Under the pieces are notes generated by a model, which was given only the letters and a program-made list of their open reading frames with translations, was not told the DNA's origin and ran no database searches. The translations under genes were made by a program, and so were the position numbers. 64,000 bases of DNA from Bryoerythrophyllum caledonicum (Eukaryota; Streptophyta; Bryopsida; Pottiales; Pottiaceae), in the NCBI GenBank assembly GCA_963971425.1, contig OZ020515.1, positions 33,801,856 through 33,865,855 on the forward strand, read 5' to 3'. Position 1 is the first letter of the stretch; the number at the start of each line of letters is the position of its first letter. Below, in pieces: positions 10,720-27,721 of this stretch.

Positions 10720-13370
10720 TATGTACCTTCATCTTTCAGGAAATATAGATCGGGATCAGCAGATTGATTGTAGCTTTCCGGTGTTGTTGTGTCCGTTTTC
10801 TATTTTCTACTCTAGGATTGATCTCTCATCTCTAACGTGAGTATGGCATTTAATATACTCAAAAACTTACTGTAGATTATATAGAATTTCATAGAACATC
10901 AAAATAAACTTAGAATCTTGAAGGAAACTTTTTGAGACTTGGAGACCAACTAAAAAGGTTTTGCCGATAGAAATGTTGCAGATTTTTTCATTGCTTCAAT
11001 CCTTGCCACTGACAAGGATGGAAGATATTCTGATCGTGAGATGCCTTCTACATTCTACTCAAAAGGAGGATTTGAAGGTGTAGCACATGATGCAGTAAGT
11101 GACAATGAGGATCATAGACTAAGAAGAGGAACTGCAGTTTCCTTTGGAGGCCAGCATGAATGAAGTGTCTGTTTGTTCCTCCACTAAGTCCATCCCCACT
11201 AAACAAAAAATTAGTGGTATAGAACTACTTCCTCCTTTCGAGGGTAGACACTATAAGATCGGGGACATAACAAACCAAGGCCGTTACGGTGGGGCCATGT
11301 ATTACATTTAGTGGCAAACGCGTATAATTATGTTGATGTTTGTAGTTTATAGGTTTTGGTATTGGTTTTATGGGGGGCCATGTGGGTCGGGTAATGGTTG
11401 GTTAATTTCCAATCTTTGCTTCTAGAGGAGGATAGACATGGCAGTTGGATGGCGATGGTAATTATGTTTTTGAGGGTGTCTTTGATACCGTACCTAATTG
11501 TCCCTCTCAACTCCTCTATGTCGAAAGAATTATTTTCCTTTGACACAATGATTCGGACACAATGGATACCACCTAAGTATGACATCGGTACCACCTATGC
11601 ATGATAGGGGTAGCACCTTGACATTCCATGGGTAATCACACGGGCAATCATATTTTCCAAAATTTTGGACAACTCTCCATTTAGAATTAATTATGTACGA
11701 AAGCGACCATGGCGTAGGGTAGAAGCAATTGGGATCTTGAATGTATCTTCAATTGCTTTCATAGAGGGGATATGGGTTGTGGCGCAAGCACCGACGATAA
11801 TCACTATTTGAAGGGCAACCTTCCAACCAAGTGCACTAAATTTCATTTACGTGTGATTGATATTTGTTTATCTTGTGTTCAATTGTGTTGGGCGGAAATC
11901 TATCATTGCAAAATGTAAGTTTGAAGAATTGGATGGTACTATTTGGGTTCCAAGTTTTTTTGGGGGAGTGTTGTATGTTAATCCGCAACCATGTAGTATA
12001 TGTGGTTTGAGTATGGCATTTTAGTGACATCATAGTGTGCCGCAAGGAAGATACAGACGAAACCTGTCTGTGAGTGTGCCTAGGCAATTGACTGCAAACT
12101 AGTCTCTAGGCTTAGACTTCAATTCTGATACAGACAATGCAATCTATCTAGAACATTGACGACCCTGATTTTAGTAAAAAACGCTATTCTGCGGTCACTT
12201 CCAAAAGATGTATCAAAGCAAAATGACCAAGGTGCCACAAAGTTGAAAGATGCTGCAAGAATTAATGATTTAAAAAAAAGAAGCGAAGTATCTTCAACTG
12301 GTTTCCTTGACTTACAGCTCTTGCAGGTTGCTTGATCAGGTTGGTATTTAAGCTTCACATTTTCATTAATAGCTTCAACATAAAACCCCTTTGATCTTTA
12401 TTTTTCTTGTAGGGTTTTCTTATCCTTCAATTTTTGTCAATGGTACAGATCTAGACATGAAGTGAACAACAGCAGCAACACAAGCAAGTTGGAAGAGTGA
12501 CAAAGTCATCCTCTTAAAGTGGTTGTAGTGTTTTGAATAATTATCAGCAACAAAAATGCCAAAGAGAAAAGAATAAACAATGACAACATCACAACACTAC
12601 ACCAAACACTGCATATACTGTGGACCAGATATTTCAAGATACCTACACGAATTCAATTACACTCAAATTTCAGTGGTCCACCTCAATTCTCAATACACAT
12701 CAAATCATGTTCCTCATAAAATAGTGTGGGATGTTTCAAAATTGTTGGCACAAAATTAATGTGGATTATGGAGAGTTGGCGGTGAGTGGCAATGAGGTGG
12801 GCGCAAGCGATGAGGAGGGCGCAAGCAATGAGGAGAGATATATTGGATGTTGAGTGGTGGTGTGGATGCAAAGAATGGTATGACATATGTTGAAATGAAT
12901 GTTGTTGTCAATAGTGTGGATGTAAATTGTTGTCAAAGTAGCCAAGAGGATAGCAAACAAGGTTAGCAAACCATAGAAATATACAAGGAAAATGACCAAT
13001 CATTTCAGGGGCCTTAACAAGGCGAAGGAGAAGGAAAAAGAGGAGTTGGATAAACATAAGAAAGTTCCAATCCTACTGGCCTCTTGGAAAACTCAAGCTC
13101 TAATATTGAAAAACATTTTCATGGTGTTAAAAAAACTCTTTGCACTTATTTTTGTGGGGAGTGAAGATAACTTGGTTTTGTTACACAGTACATGTGCAAT
13201 CCTCACCACGATTAGTACTTATTTATTTAGAATTCACTTGATAATATGGTTAGTCTCCATGATTAGGGCCGCTTTAGATTATGGTGGAGAAATGCACCGG
13301 CCGGTCGAGAAGTTTTGGCCAAGACATGGTTATTTGAGGCAACCGGTGTGAATTGAGCTTCTCTGGTGGT
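10720..13370. other. Intergenic DNA with no confident gene
   Basis: No recognisable domain is present. A short coding-like fragment at 10955-11163 is listed separately. Two related blocks at about 13,268-13,312 and 13,377-13,416 both read GCTTTA..TA..GGTGGA.AA.., a diverged ~110-bp duplication next to the truncated integrase end of the Ty3/gypsy element. Other frames (for example 11328-11594, 12119-12358, 12766-12999) lack motifs and overlap frames on the other strand. Confidence 0.5.
10955..11163 (+). pseudogene. Short coding-like fragment, unknown
   Basis: An open frame without a usable ATG encodes about 69 residues with balanced composition, including ADFFIASILATDKDG and MPSTFYSKGGFEG, ending at a TGA at 11161. 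The composition looks more protein-like than its neighbours. It could be an exon or a gene fragment carried by a repeat. I do not recognise the family. Confidence 0.25.
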
Positions 13371-14150
13371 TTAGAATTGCTTTACACTACGGTGGAAAAG
13401 TTCACCGTTCAAGAACTCTAGGGAAATGGAGCACTTGCTTAAATGCTCCACCATCAACAAGACATACTTGGATTTGCATGGAGTCACAACAAGTGGACCA
13501 ACAAAGTCCAAAGACCACCGGTATCCTAGCCCCATACTGGGCAAAGGCTGCAACTATGGTGACAAGGTGTTGAAGCTGGATCCAACCCGATCACATATTT
13601 CATACCAAGAAACATACGTGGCGATCTGTTGATACATACCGGTCCACTAGTACTGGCTGCGTTACATTGAATGAGTCCGCTGCACTCCAAAATGGCCTTG
13701 GTCTTCATGTACTTGCCGAACCAACGAAGCCCTCTTATCTAGCCTAGGAACTATGCGCCTAGTCCCATCCGGCGACACCCAAAATAATAGGCCGTTCCCC
13801 CAACAAAACCTTGCTATTTGGTGTCCAACTCGATCATGTTCCATAGCGGAAAGAGCTTGGGGAAGTGTCCCATGTACTAGCTTGTGCAATAGTGGACCAT
13901 CTTCCCACACATCGCTAACAATTTGGGCCCTATCCGGATCCTCATCCGTTGCCAAATCGGGCAACGTTGATGCGTAGCCACACATTAGCGTGAGGTAAGC
14001 CGCTGCATGCCATCCTAGGAGTGACTCCCTATCACGGTCCCTATTCCACTTGGTACTAGTCACATCCTCTTCCGAAGGACTTGGATTGCGAGATAGACCA
14101 TCCGCATCCAAGTTTGTGATGGCCCCCCTGATGAACAACCTAGAAGTCAT
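13371..14150 (-). pseudogene. Ty3/gypsy linker, zinc-binding segment and truncated integrase
   Basis: The 162-aa frame starting at 14150 begins near the tether sequence NLDADGLSRNPSPSEED and ends in the integrase zinc-binding region (VHEDQGHFGVQRTHS, supplying the HxxxxH pair). A second frame (13553-13371) gives the start of the catalytic core with YRWSLDFVGPL, containing the first Asp of the D,D-35-E triad. The rest of the core is absent, so the 3' part of the element is truncated. The same DADGLSRNP tether is where the + strand gypsy element was hit by a CACTA transposon. Confidence 0.85.
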
Positions 14151-15508
14151 ACTCCTGAAGCAACAAAGCCTATCTGGCGAGCTTGCTAGTAAGCTTATGA
14201 GACTCCATGATCCACTTCAAAGCATGATGTTCGGCCACCAATTTAATTGCAGCCCATACAAATAGGGCATAAAATGGGCTATTGCTCAAAGCGTGTCCAA
14301 AGCCTCCCCTTCATAGGATTAGTAGTTGGACTTTGAGTTGTTGTTGCTTCTAGAAGCAAACGCTACAACGTACTCCCGTCCCTCATCATCCTTCTGAGTC
14401 AACACTATCCCCAATCCCACAACACTCTAGTCTATGTGCAACTGAAAGGTCGTATAACATCTGGACGCCGTAGTACAAGCGTTGAACCGAGCTTTAGCTT
14501 CAAAGTAGCAAAGGTCTGGTGCTGCTTCCGTCCTCACGTCCATGGTTGATCCTCTTCCGTAAGAATAGTCAACGGCTTAGCAATCAAACTAAAGTTCTTG
14601 ACAAATCGGCAATAGAAATTTGCCAAGCCAAGAAAATCTCACAGCCCTCACACGTCATTTGAGGCAAGAATATTCTGCAACGCATCCACCTTGTCATGCT
14701 GCACGCCAAGACCCCGTGGAACAATCATATAATGTCCCAAATATGGCAACCGATTGTGGAATAACCTACACTTGTCATGATGCAAGCACAATTTGCACTA
14801 GCGGAACCTCTTGAACACCGCCTAAAGATGCCTCACATGCTCCTATTGGTTGCTACTAAAAATGATAACATCATCAATATAGCAATGGAAAAATTGTAAA
14901 CTAGTCAACACTTGGTCCATCACCCTCTGAAACTCAATGGGTGAGTTCTTGAGGCAAAATGGGAGAAAGTTCCAATGGTAAAGTTGATCTCTCCTATCCC
15001 ATTTAACTCCTCAAAATGTAGTCTTCACCTGGTCATCCACCATAAATGGTAACTGGTGGTAACTAAACCGCAAATTTAAAGGACTGAATACTCTAGCGTT
15101 GCCCTCCGCATCAAACAACTACTCCGGCGTGGACATAGGATAACGGTCTGACTTGGTCTTGCAATTGACTGGCCTATAATCCCCACACATCTGCTTTTTC
15201 TTCCAGCTGCCAAATATATCCTTCTTTGATGGCATAACGGTGGCACAAGCGTACTCCCCGTTGGAGAGCTCAATCAAGCTAGCGGCCAACAACTCCTGAC
15301 AACAAGTTTGGACCCCAACTTTCTCTAAAAGACTGAGCTTGTATGGTGGTCGAAAGATTGGGTGGTCGTCCTCTAATTCAATGTGAATGGGCTTGCCCAT
15401 GTAGCCCTCCAAATCATCAAGGCAAAAGGCAAAACAACCACAATACGAACGTATAAACGCTCGTATCCTCCGAGCCTCGGCACCGTTAAAATGTGGCATC
15501 AAATCCAA
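14151..15508 (-). pseudogene. Ty3/gypsy reverse transcriptase/RNase H region
   Basis: The first frame (15508-15119) carries the N-terminal RT region: HIELEDDHPIFRPPYKLSL, then ELLAASLIELSNGEYACATV and CGDYRPVNCKTKSDRYPMSTP, matching the usual priming and fingers motifs (..RPYRLSP.., ..G.I..S.SP.ASPV.., ..D.R.LN..T..D.YPLP..). Further on, the catalytic YIDD is intact at 14883-14872, in a CYIDDVIIF context. The frame is broken by stops before and after it. RNase H-type sequence follows toward 14,200. Confidence 0.8.
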
Positions 15509-15782
15509 AGGCTAGTCATTAAACGTTGTCGTCTCCTTCTCCACCAAAGAAGACTCATTGCGTACTGGCACGGTTGATGATTGCTACTTAGTAGCAGAGA
15601 GGGCATTCATGCTCCAAGAATCCTCACTCACGGGCTCAACAGAAAGTCCCGTGTTGTGATGATAAAACGCGGGAAAATTTATCCCGAGCATCTTCTCAAC
15701 CAAAGTCTTCGGCTGCGTGCATCTTTAAACCAAAAAGCAACTTTGCTTACTCGATCTCTGTGAAATGTAGTACCATTGCTCC

Positions 15783-16820
15783 CTAACCATCAGAGTTTGC
15801 CCCCAGGACGCAAAGATGGTCACGCAAATGGCGCTCAACAACGAAACAGAGGCTATAAATCCAAATTAGAGTGTTGAAGTCAATGGCTTGATCCAACAAA
15901 TAATAATGCTGGCCCTCAGAGAGATCCGGTGCGGCTGTGGCGCCTGTCAAAAAAGACCATCGCCTGCTCACTCTCATTGGGAGAAGGCTCTTGTAAGTTT
16001 GGAAAGTAGAATTCCAAACCATACCTCGACCGCATGTCCTAAAGGTGCCAAAGGACTATGAGTAGCATTTCAATTTTCAACATGAAAAAAGCCCCCCGAT
16101 TAAAGCCAACGCGGTTCACCATGGCCAATGGTGGCTCAATATTCTAGGTAACCTCCGTGGAAACTTGGTGGTATTTCAAGATGTCATCAACCTCACAACG
16201 CACAAGCCATTGCAATTGAGCCAGTGCAGAGGTGAGCGTCACCGATGATGCCATGCTAGTCCAAATTCAACGTGGCCACTAGGCGTAAGAGCCCAACGCC
16301 GCGGCATCTACAAACATGGGGAACCAAGAATGTGATGGATGTATGCACCATCCTCACGCACCTTCATCCGTGTATCCCCCTCTGGAGGTACATTCTCAAA
16401 AGTGTACTCCGGTGGGGTCAATTAATGGGTAGTCCACCATTCGATGAGCCTGAGCAAATCCGCAAAGAGCCCCGAACTCTTGGGCTAGCTCAAGAGTGGG
16501 AGTTTGCCAAAACACACTCGATTGGCAGAAGCTGGTAACTACTCCAGATACATTGCCAAAAGACGCTGAATGTGATGGTGAGCCGCACGATTAGCTGCAA
16601 ACCCACTATCTACGGGGTTGAATTGTCGTATCTTGAGCCCGGCCTCTAGCACAGCTGCGAGCCCCATATCAATACCGGCAAATAGCTCTACGAGGGTAAT
16701 ACCCTCATCAAGTGGTCGCCACTGAATGGTGTAAGCCAACAATGGAGTGGTAGTGTCTTCTGAGAGGTGTGGAGCATCAAGTGTGTCCACAATCTCCTGA
16801 TTGCGACGACTGAGTTCCAA
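15783..16820 (-). pseudogene. C5 cytosine methyltransferase-like domain inside a Ty3/gypsy polyprotein
   Basis: The first frame (16820-16539) contains TLVELFAGIDMGLAAVLEAG, a good match to motif I (AdoMet-binding, ELFAGIGG-like) of C5 DNA methyltransferases, followed by AANRAAHHHIQRL. After stops the sequence continues with GLFADLLRLIEWW (about 16,450-16,490) and a GSYA-x-WPR-x-IWT segment (about 16,260-16,310) reminiscent of motif VIII. The last frame (16022-15783) has GATAAPDLSEGQ and LLDQAIDFNTLIWI, where motif X is expected. I do not find the catalytic Pro-Cys of motif IV; the stretch that should hold it appears deleted. Retrotransposon-borne C5 methyltransferases have been reported in charophyte algae and dinoflagellates. 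This copy is inactive. Confidence 0.75.
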
Positions 16821-16829
16821 CGAAGTCCC

Positions 16830-17627
16830 CTATGGATCTTTGCAATCACGTGCACCGATCTCTACTAATTTGTGCTCACTTGATTCCGCTACTCTTGACA
16901 TTAAAGCATATATCTCCTCCAAAAGCGTAAAACCATATGGCAAGTTGGATGCCAAAGCATTGCATCCAAACATAGTGCCCGCCATGGAAGTCACCGTGCT
17001 AGCTGCAAAGACAACTTGAATAAGCTCCTTCCTACCATCACCGGTAGACTGTCCAGGCCTAATCGAGGACTCCACATTATAATTATCCATCCCAAACTTG
17101 GGTTGATAAAGTGTCTGCCGACCCTTTGGAATGTTGTAGTTGGTGGCACAAGTTACAGTGCACTGAAAAGATACGTGTAAGAACAATGGACCAGATCCCA
17201 CCCCAGACATCAACTGCAACCGATTTCTGGTGTACCCCATAGCATTATCCTTGCCTTCAACTGATGTAACAATCATAAACAGGCAAGGCTTGAGGTCTGA
17301 AGCACCTAGAGCCAACTCTTGGGCTAGCTGCTCGCCAATATATGAGCCTCCGAGTCCAACATAAGATGTAGGAAGTTGCTCAAGTGAGGTTGTCGTTCGT
17401 GACTCCGTACGGCCAACGACCATGACTCCGTCGTCATTCACCAAGCGTATCACCTCTAGACGCACATTGCGTCGCTTCTGTGCACATCGGGCCGCAACTT
17501 CAGACAAATAAGCTACTCTAGGGATCAAGGACTGATCTTCGAAGGACTGCTCTATAAGTATAGACGTGGCATTGGCTTTAAACACGGAAATAGCCTCTGC
17601 CGCCAATTTGGCCCACATAGCCACCAA
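16830..17627 (-). pseudogene. Ty3/gypsy protease-like region
   Basis: A 265-aa open stretch lies between gag and the methyltransferase domain, the position of the aspartic protease. The likely active-site region reads LGGSYIGEQLAQELALGA; retropepsins have D-S/T-G at this point, so the catalytic Asp appears to be missing. A later segment (ATNYNIPKGRQTLY) fits the flap-to-C-terminal part of such proteases (usually ..YDILLG..). The C-terminal ~80 residues lead into the methyltransferase domain. Assignment is by position and weak motif similarity. Confidence 0.55.
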
Positions 17628-17999
17628 ATCGTCCTCAGTGGGTCAAGCCATCATTGCCTACAACATCTATAACGAAGGCATAGGCACCTTGCCCTCCAAC
17701 ATACTGCCTGCCAAGTGGAATACACCAGATGGTTGAAAATTCAGTGTCAGAAAGTCCACACTAGCAAACACTGGCAATTGCAACACCTTATACGCCAAAG
17801 TGTGTGTGGCATCTCCACAACTAGAAAAAACCAGTGGGACCGGGGTCGGGGTGGGAGCGGCAAGAGAAGTCCCCGCATCCTCAATGCTAAAAGAAAGAGG
17901 TAGCCGGGATTAACCAATGTGGTCCGACAAACCCGTGTGGCGTGGATGGCCAGTACTACCTAGCATAGAGGGAGAAGGTGCCACCGCCTATGCGGTAGT

Positions 18000-19079
18000 C
18001 TAAGCATGAGTGGCAACTGCTCCCACCACCTCCCCTGAAGCGCCATACAAGTAGCGATCTAGGGCTAAAGATGAGCCATGACCTCTCACCGGAGGCCGAG
18101 TGTCTATCACTTGCCTCAAAGATGCCATCGCACTCATTTGATTTTTCAGCTCTGCCAATTTGGCATGGAGTATCTTCACAGCATCCGATCTAGCAACTGA
18201 AGACCGTGGGCGCTTCTCCGGATGAAGATTAAAACAATTTTCATCATTGTGGTGAGACTTGCCACAATGCGAACATGTCATTATCTTCTTTTCCTTGCTC
18301 TTAGCCATCTCTGCAGGCTTGGCCGCCTCGGCCTTGGCCTTTTCCGCCTCTGCCTCCTTCTTATGACAACTGAGGTCCCTCTTCGTGTAACCAGCCTCTC
18401 CAGAAGCCTAGCAATGCATAACCTTTTCAAGTTGTGCCTCCGCCAAGCTACTTGTAGCTGCAACAAGCTTCTTAGGCTTGATAGCCTCCAGAAGTGACGT
18501 GACGAAATCTCTGTAGACTCGCTCACGCCCAACGCTCTATCGAGCGCTTCCACCTTGGCGAACGCATGTGCCAAAGTGGCGTTCCTGTGATACCTAAGAA
18601 AAAGATGCGGATTAATCAACTCTACCATCTGCTTATCCAGCATGGAGATGAAGAACTTTACCAACTGGTGCTCCCTGAACACATCACTGACCTCTGCTGA
18701 CAATGTACCAACGGGGAATACTGAGTGCATAGAATATCCTTATTTTTCCAACATAAATCTTGGATGCGTTGCATTTGATTATGCTTGAATCCCCCTGCTC
18801 TACTTCTAGATGAGCCATGAACTGCACTAGAGGATTGAAGGCTGGCAGATTGCCAACTACCACCAATGGCGCACGAGTGGCTACGGCCAAACGGGACATG
18901 GCTCCCATGCCAGCCTGTTTGCCCACAATGGCAACACCCTTGTCCCTGGAATACTGACTAAGGAAGAATTCTTCTACCTTGGGCTCTTCGGTGAAAGTTG
19001 AGAGTTGGCCAACCGCACTAGCCTTAATTGTAGTCATGAACTCTACATGCTGGCGCCCATGCTCCTCAACGAGGCGCAA
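18000..19079 (-). pseudogene. Ty3/gypsy gag with CCHC zinc knuckle
   Basis: Three overlapping frames (19079-18684, 18730-18281, 18308-18000) together form a gag-like protein that shifts frame twice. The C-terminal piece contains the zinc knuckle CSHCGKSHHNDENC, spaced C-x2-C-x4-H-x4-C, the usual nucleic-acid-binding element of retrotransposon nucleocapsids. A lysine/arginine-rich stretch precedes it. The upstream part has the helical, hydrophobic composition of a capsid domain. In an intact element it would package the RNA. The breaks make this copy non-functional. Confidence 0.8.
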
Positions 19080-24063
<4,984 letters not shown>

Positions 24064-24779
24064 ACACATCAGTTTTTTTCCTATCGTAGGGAGAGATTTC
24101 GGCCTCAACCAGAATCCGAGTATACACAGGTATCCCGTGCCCTATAGACTACCAGACACACCTCTGCAATATGTCTCTTCCCCTCCTCGCTACTTTTGGA
24201 CCCCGAAGAATGTCAAGGCTCTCCTTAACCCGTTCTCTAGCTCTTCCGGGCAATCTCCCAATGCAAGTCCCAACCGGTCACTTCAAATACAAACACTTTA
24301 ACACTCAACACACGAGATCTAAATCACCATACTCCAACCACAATGGATCCGTTCCTCACAAGAAAGTACTCAATCTCTACAAGTTTGAGATAAAATAGTG
24401 ATAGATAGAAAACATTCTCAGCAAAAAAAACAAAATGATGAGCTTCTAAAACTCATCTATCAAGTACTAATTAAATTCCCAAACTAGAGTCTATCTTATC
24501 CGCGAGAAATCCGAAAAATCCTGTCATAATAGCAAAAAGGTCTTATCCCTGAAAATCCGGAAATTCAATCTTAGATCCAAAATTATTGATCTCAAATCTG
24601 GATTTTCCGCTGGTAAGGAAGTTTATGGAATTGGATAAACTAAGGTTTGGCAGCCGGGTGCAATCATGAGCCCCATCGTTTAATCGCTACAAAACCTAAG
24701 TAACTATTAGTGCCTAACTTTAACCCTAAACCTAGCTACGGAGTCTTCTTGTTCCGGCTGCTCCTACGCCTGGGGGATG

Positions 24780-26733
24780 CTAATACTGCTTCCGGTGCTC
24801 TGTCGGTCTTCTCAGGAGTTGGTTCCAGTACCTGGCTCTTGCTTTCGGAAGCTGGGTTGCCGGCTCTGGGCTGTTAGGGGAAGGTACCACCTGTGTTGCC
24901 TTCTCTGCCGTGCCGGTTGTGGTTCCCACCACATCCTTGACACTGGAGGTCTCCTCCGGAAGACCCTTCGATAATAGGAAAGTCGTCTTCCAGATGGTGG
25001 AGGAAGGGGGAAAAGAAGGGAGCCGGAAAACTAGGGGAGTCCCTTGGAAAAGCGCTGCCGAAAGTGTGTTCTTCCAAGACTTGACGGTCTCCGAGCTGGG
25101 CAAAGGAACCTTGTCCCAGCGCATGGGTGAAGCCGCATCCGGCGTGCCAAAGATCTCCTGCGCCTGCCGCTTACCCTAATCCTTTCCGGAAGCCTCCGAC
25201 GCTCTACTCGATGGTTTGACAGCATCCGGGTGATGAGTTGAGGTCGATGGATCTAAGTTCGGCATCACCGTTTCTTCCCGGACCACGCTATTGTTGGCCA
25301 ATAGCAACATCTGTCCCCATGTCTTCTCCATCTTCCGTCCATGATCCATGAAGAACCGGATGATCTGCCTACGATTCACCTTCCCTTCCTTCTTCAAGCG
25401 CTCGTTGAAGAGGAGGCTCTAGTTGACCGTGTCAACCGGAAAACTCAGCGCCGCCCGGATCTCCACGAGCGCTTGAGCCAATGCGGTGGCCCTATCCTTT
25501 GCCTTCGTCCGGGCAGCTCGTGCCTCTGTCACTACTGCTTCCGCCACCGCCAATTCGTGCTGCAGCTTTGTCCGGGATTAAACTAAAGGTGCCTACTGCT
25601 TCTCCAGCACGGTCAACCGAGCCTTGACGTAACGGAGGTCCTTCAACCAAGGAATAATTTTTGTTAGCTCATCCACTTTGAGCTCGGCCAACATCAAGAA
25701 CATCAGCGCCGAGCTGTCCGTAATGAACTAGTTGAGCAACAATATACTGGTTGAGTAGCAAGGTTCTCTAGGCGATGTGCTTGAGTAATTCCATGATGTC
25801 TTCTGCCAGTTTTCTGCAGAGTTCCTAAGGCTCAGCATTCGGTACTTGTGGCGGGTTGTGGATGGGCCTGCTGCCGCTGGATCTTTGGAGGTTGTGTCTA
25901 TCCGGGTTGGTGGCGATTCCTCTACGTCCGCCTCCGGCTGCACCGATCAACTTTGCTTCCGATTGGAGGGATTTTGACCGGGGGTGGCTCCGCAGCTTCG
26001 GTCTCGTCTTCGGAATTGATTTCCGGTCCGCGATACTTCTGAATGTTCAGAAGTGCTTCATACTCATCTTGGCTCTTGCTCTGCTGGCTTCAGCAACTCT
26101 ACTTGACATAGAGATGGGTCAGGGATGACGGAAGCGGCGATCCGGCTCTCCATGATCGGTGGAGGCCCTTGACCAATCTTGCCACCAGGTCTTGCATCAA
26201 TTCCGCCCAATCGATGGTGATCTTCATTCTCATGGCGCCCATGAAAACGCTCGCCTACTCAAACACCAACCGCTTGGGCTTGTCCGGATGGAAGTTTGGG
26301 TTTAGAATTCCTACAACGATTCGGGCCTGGGTGCAAACAAGGTTGCTTGTTGTGTACCCGTCCTTCGGGTCAGCGTGACGGTTGAACTCTCCGTCGACGA
26401 ATTCATCATTCTTCTCCGGCATCTTCATCTCTCCATCTTGGAAGCCATACGTGCGCTTCCACTCCGCCACTGTCCATCTCTGCGGGTGAGCTCGAAGACT
26501 GCCATTGTAGAGGTTGTCGGGTGCTCCAATCTGTTCCGTTACCAGACATTCCTCCTTTGTGTCCCACACCACCTCTTTGAGTCCGAAGCAACCCATCTTG
26601 CCAAGGTAGTGGTATAAGGCGTGCATGTCCACGTCTTTGGTAGGGTAATCTGGAGTCACCTTCACGATCGGTGGCCCTGCGGTGGTCGTGTTCTTCACCT
26701 ACCCCGGTCTTCCGGTTTGCTCTCCTCCAGCCA
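24780..26733 (-). pseudogene. Gag-like protein of unknown family, copy 1
   Basis: A plausible start is the ATG at 26733, but a stop follows after 11 codons, and the main N-terminal frame runs 26698-26255. It contains PQRWTVAEWKRTYGF, then DGEFNRHADPKDGY and NPNFHPDKPKRLV. These three landmarks recur in copies 2 and 3. Later frames (25943-25728, 25620-25400, 25397-25176, 25124-24780) give a helical region (EIRAALSFPVDTVN), NRRQIIRFFMDHGRKMEKTW and a Pro/Ser-rich tail. The layout (globular N-terminal domain, coiled coil, low-complexity tail) resembles retroelement gag proteins, but no zinc knuckle is seen. At least four stops or frameshifts break it. I do not recognise the family. Confidence 0.55.
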
Positions 26734-26854
26734 TGGTAGTTCCTCAACCTTTCTTCTCTCCGGTCACACCTGCACGCATTGACCTCACAAAAGCACTCGT
26801 ACTACAAAATGCTACCGGATGCTAAAAACAAATGGAAAATGAGGGGAGCAAAAA

Positions 26855-26858
<4 letters not shown>

Positions 26859-26889
<31 letters not shown>
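26859..26889. repeat. (GA)n microsatellite
   Basis: About 15 uninterrupted GA dinucleotides lie in the leader of copy 1, between its TATA box and its coding region. On the transcribed minus strand this reads as CT-rich leader sequence. Confidence 0.95.
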
Positions 26890-26895
<6 letters not shown>

Positions 26896-26933
26896 CAGAA
26901 ACAAAAACTTTGAAGAGTTCCTGTTTCTGCTAC

Positions 26934-26941
26934 TTTTTATA
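26934..26941 (-). promoter_or_regulatory. Probable TATA box of gag-like copy 1
   Basis: On the minus strand the sequence reads CTATAAAAAGTAG, a good plant-type TATA box about 200 bp upstream of the first ATG (26733). A CT-rich leader follows. Position and strand fit transcription of the gag-like unit. Confidence 0.5.
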
Positions 26942-27721
26942 GAGGGAAAGACAAACGGTATCCCATAACGGCTCTGGTGTTGCTTCCAAAACCCCACATG
27001 ATGACGTTTCTGGTTTTAAGATATCTTGCGGAATACTTTGGACATATTCGGATTATCCCAACGTCTGGTTATCGGAAAGTTGCTGAAGACAACGTCTAAA
27101 AATTCTATTTTAGCATAGAATCCTTATTTCTTATTTCCAATGTAGTTGTACAAGTCTGCACTATTCTAATCGCTAATTTTTCTTTATTTTTCTTTAATTA
27201 CCGGATTTTGAAGGTTACATTCGGAACCTTGTGGGAACGGATTCCCACAGTTGTGAATGGAGTAGTTTTTAATCTCCTTGGTTTTTTCACGGAGATTGCT
27301 AACCTGGAGGCAGAGGGAGTCAAGTGGACGGGTGTGGGAAGTCGTTCCAACTAACTTCCGGATCTTAACACTAAATCCGGAAAGAAATGAAGAAGAATTT
27401 AAAAATTAGGTAGTTAGTACAGCTATAGTAGCATAAATAGTTCCATAGAAGAAATAAAATTTTAATGCTGAGCCGGAATCTTTAAAAGAGGTAGTTACAG
27501 CGTTTTCCCGGAACTTGCGGAAGCCGGAGTACGGCGCCAGCCGGATCCGGAAACGCCGTTATGACGCGTAACGGTATCCGTACAACGCGTTAATTATATA
27601 ACGCGAGTGCCAGCCGCTGGGCACCAATCTTTTAGGGTTTGTTGTGCTCATTGTCTCCTTCTCTTCCGCGCGTTGTTCTCTTGTGATTTTGTAGTGCAGA
27701 TTTAGCGTAGACACGAGGGAC

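Larger units (their letters stand above)
13371..19079 (-). mobile_element. Degenerate Ty3/gypsy retrotransposon with a methyltransferase domain
   Basis: Read on the minus strand, the order is gag with a zinc knuckle (19079-18000), a protease-like region (17627-16830), a C5-methyltransferase-like domain (16820-15783), reverse transcriptase and RNase H (15508-14151), an integrase zinc-binding segment (14150-13662) and the first part of the integrase core (to 13371). Every part is broken by stops or frameshifts, and the integrase is cut off. I could not delimit LTRs or a primer-binding site. The + strand element at 49.7-63.7 kb belongs to the same lineage, with closely similar linker and integrase sequence. 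Confidence 0.85.
24064..27250 (-). mobile_element. Gag-like element family, copy 1
   Basis: On the minus strand: a start near 27,250 with the dyad TGTGGGAATCC..GGTTCCCACA-type sequence, a leader with a TATA box (26941-26934) and a GA microsatellite, the gag-like coding part (26,733-24,780), and a 3' non-coding region to about 24,070. That region shares blocks with 23,640-22,740 and, inverted, with 38,900-39,690. I see no reverse transcriptase, integrase or transposase, so the family looks non-autonomous. Whether it uses LTRs is unresolved. It lies head to head with copy 2, which starts near 27,600. Confidence 0.55.
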
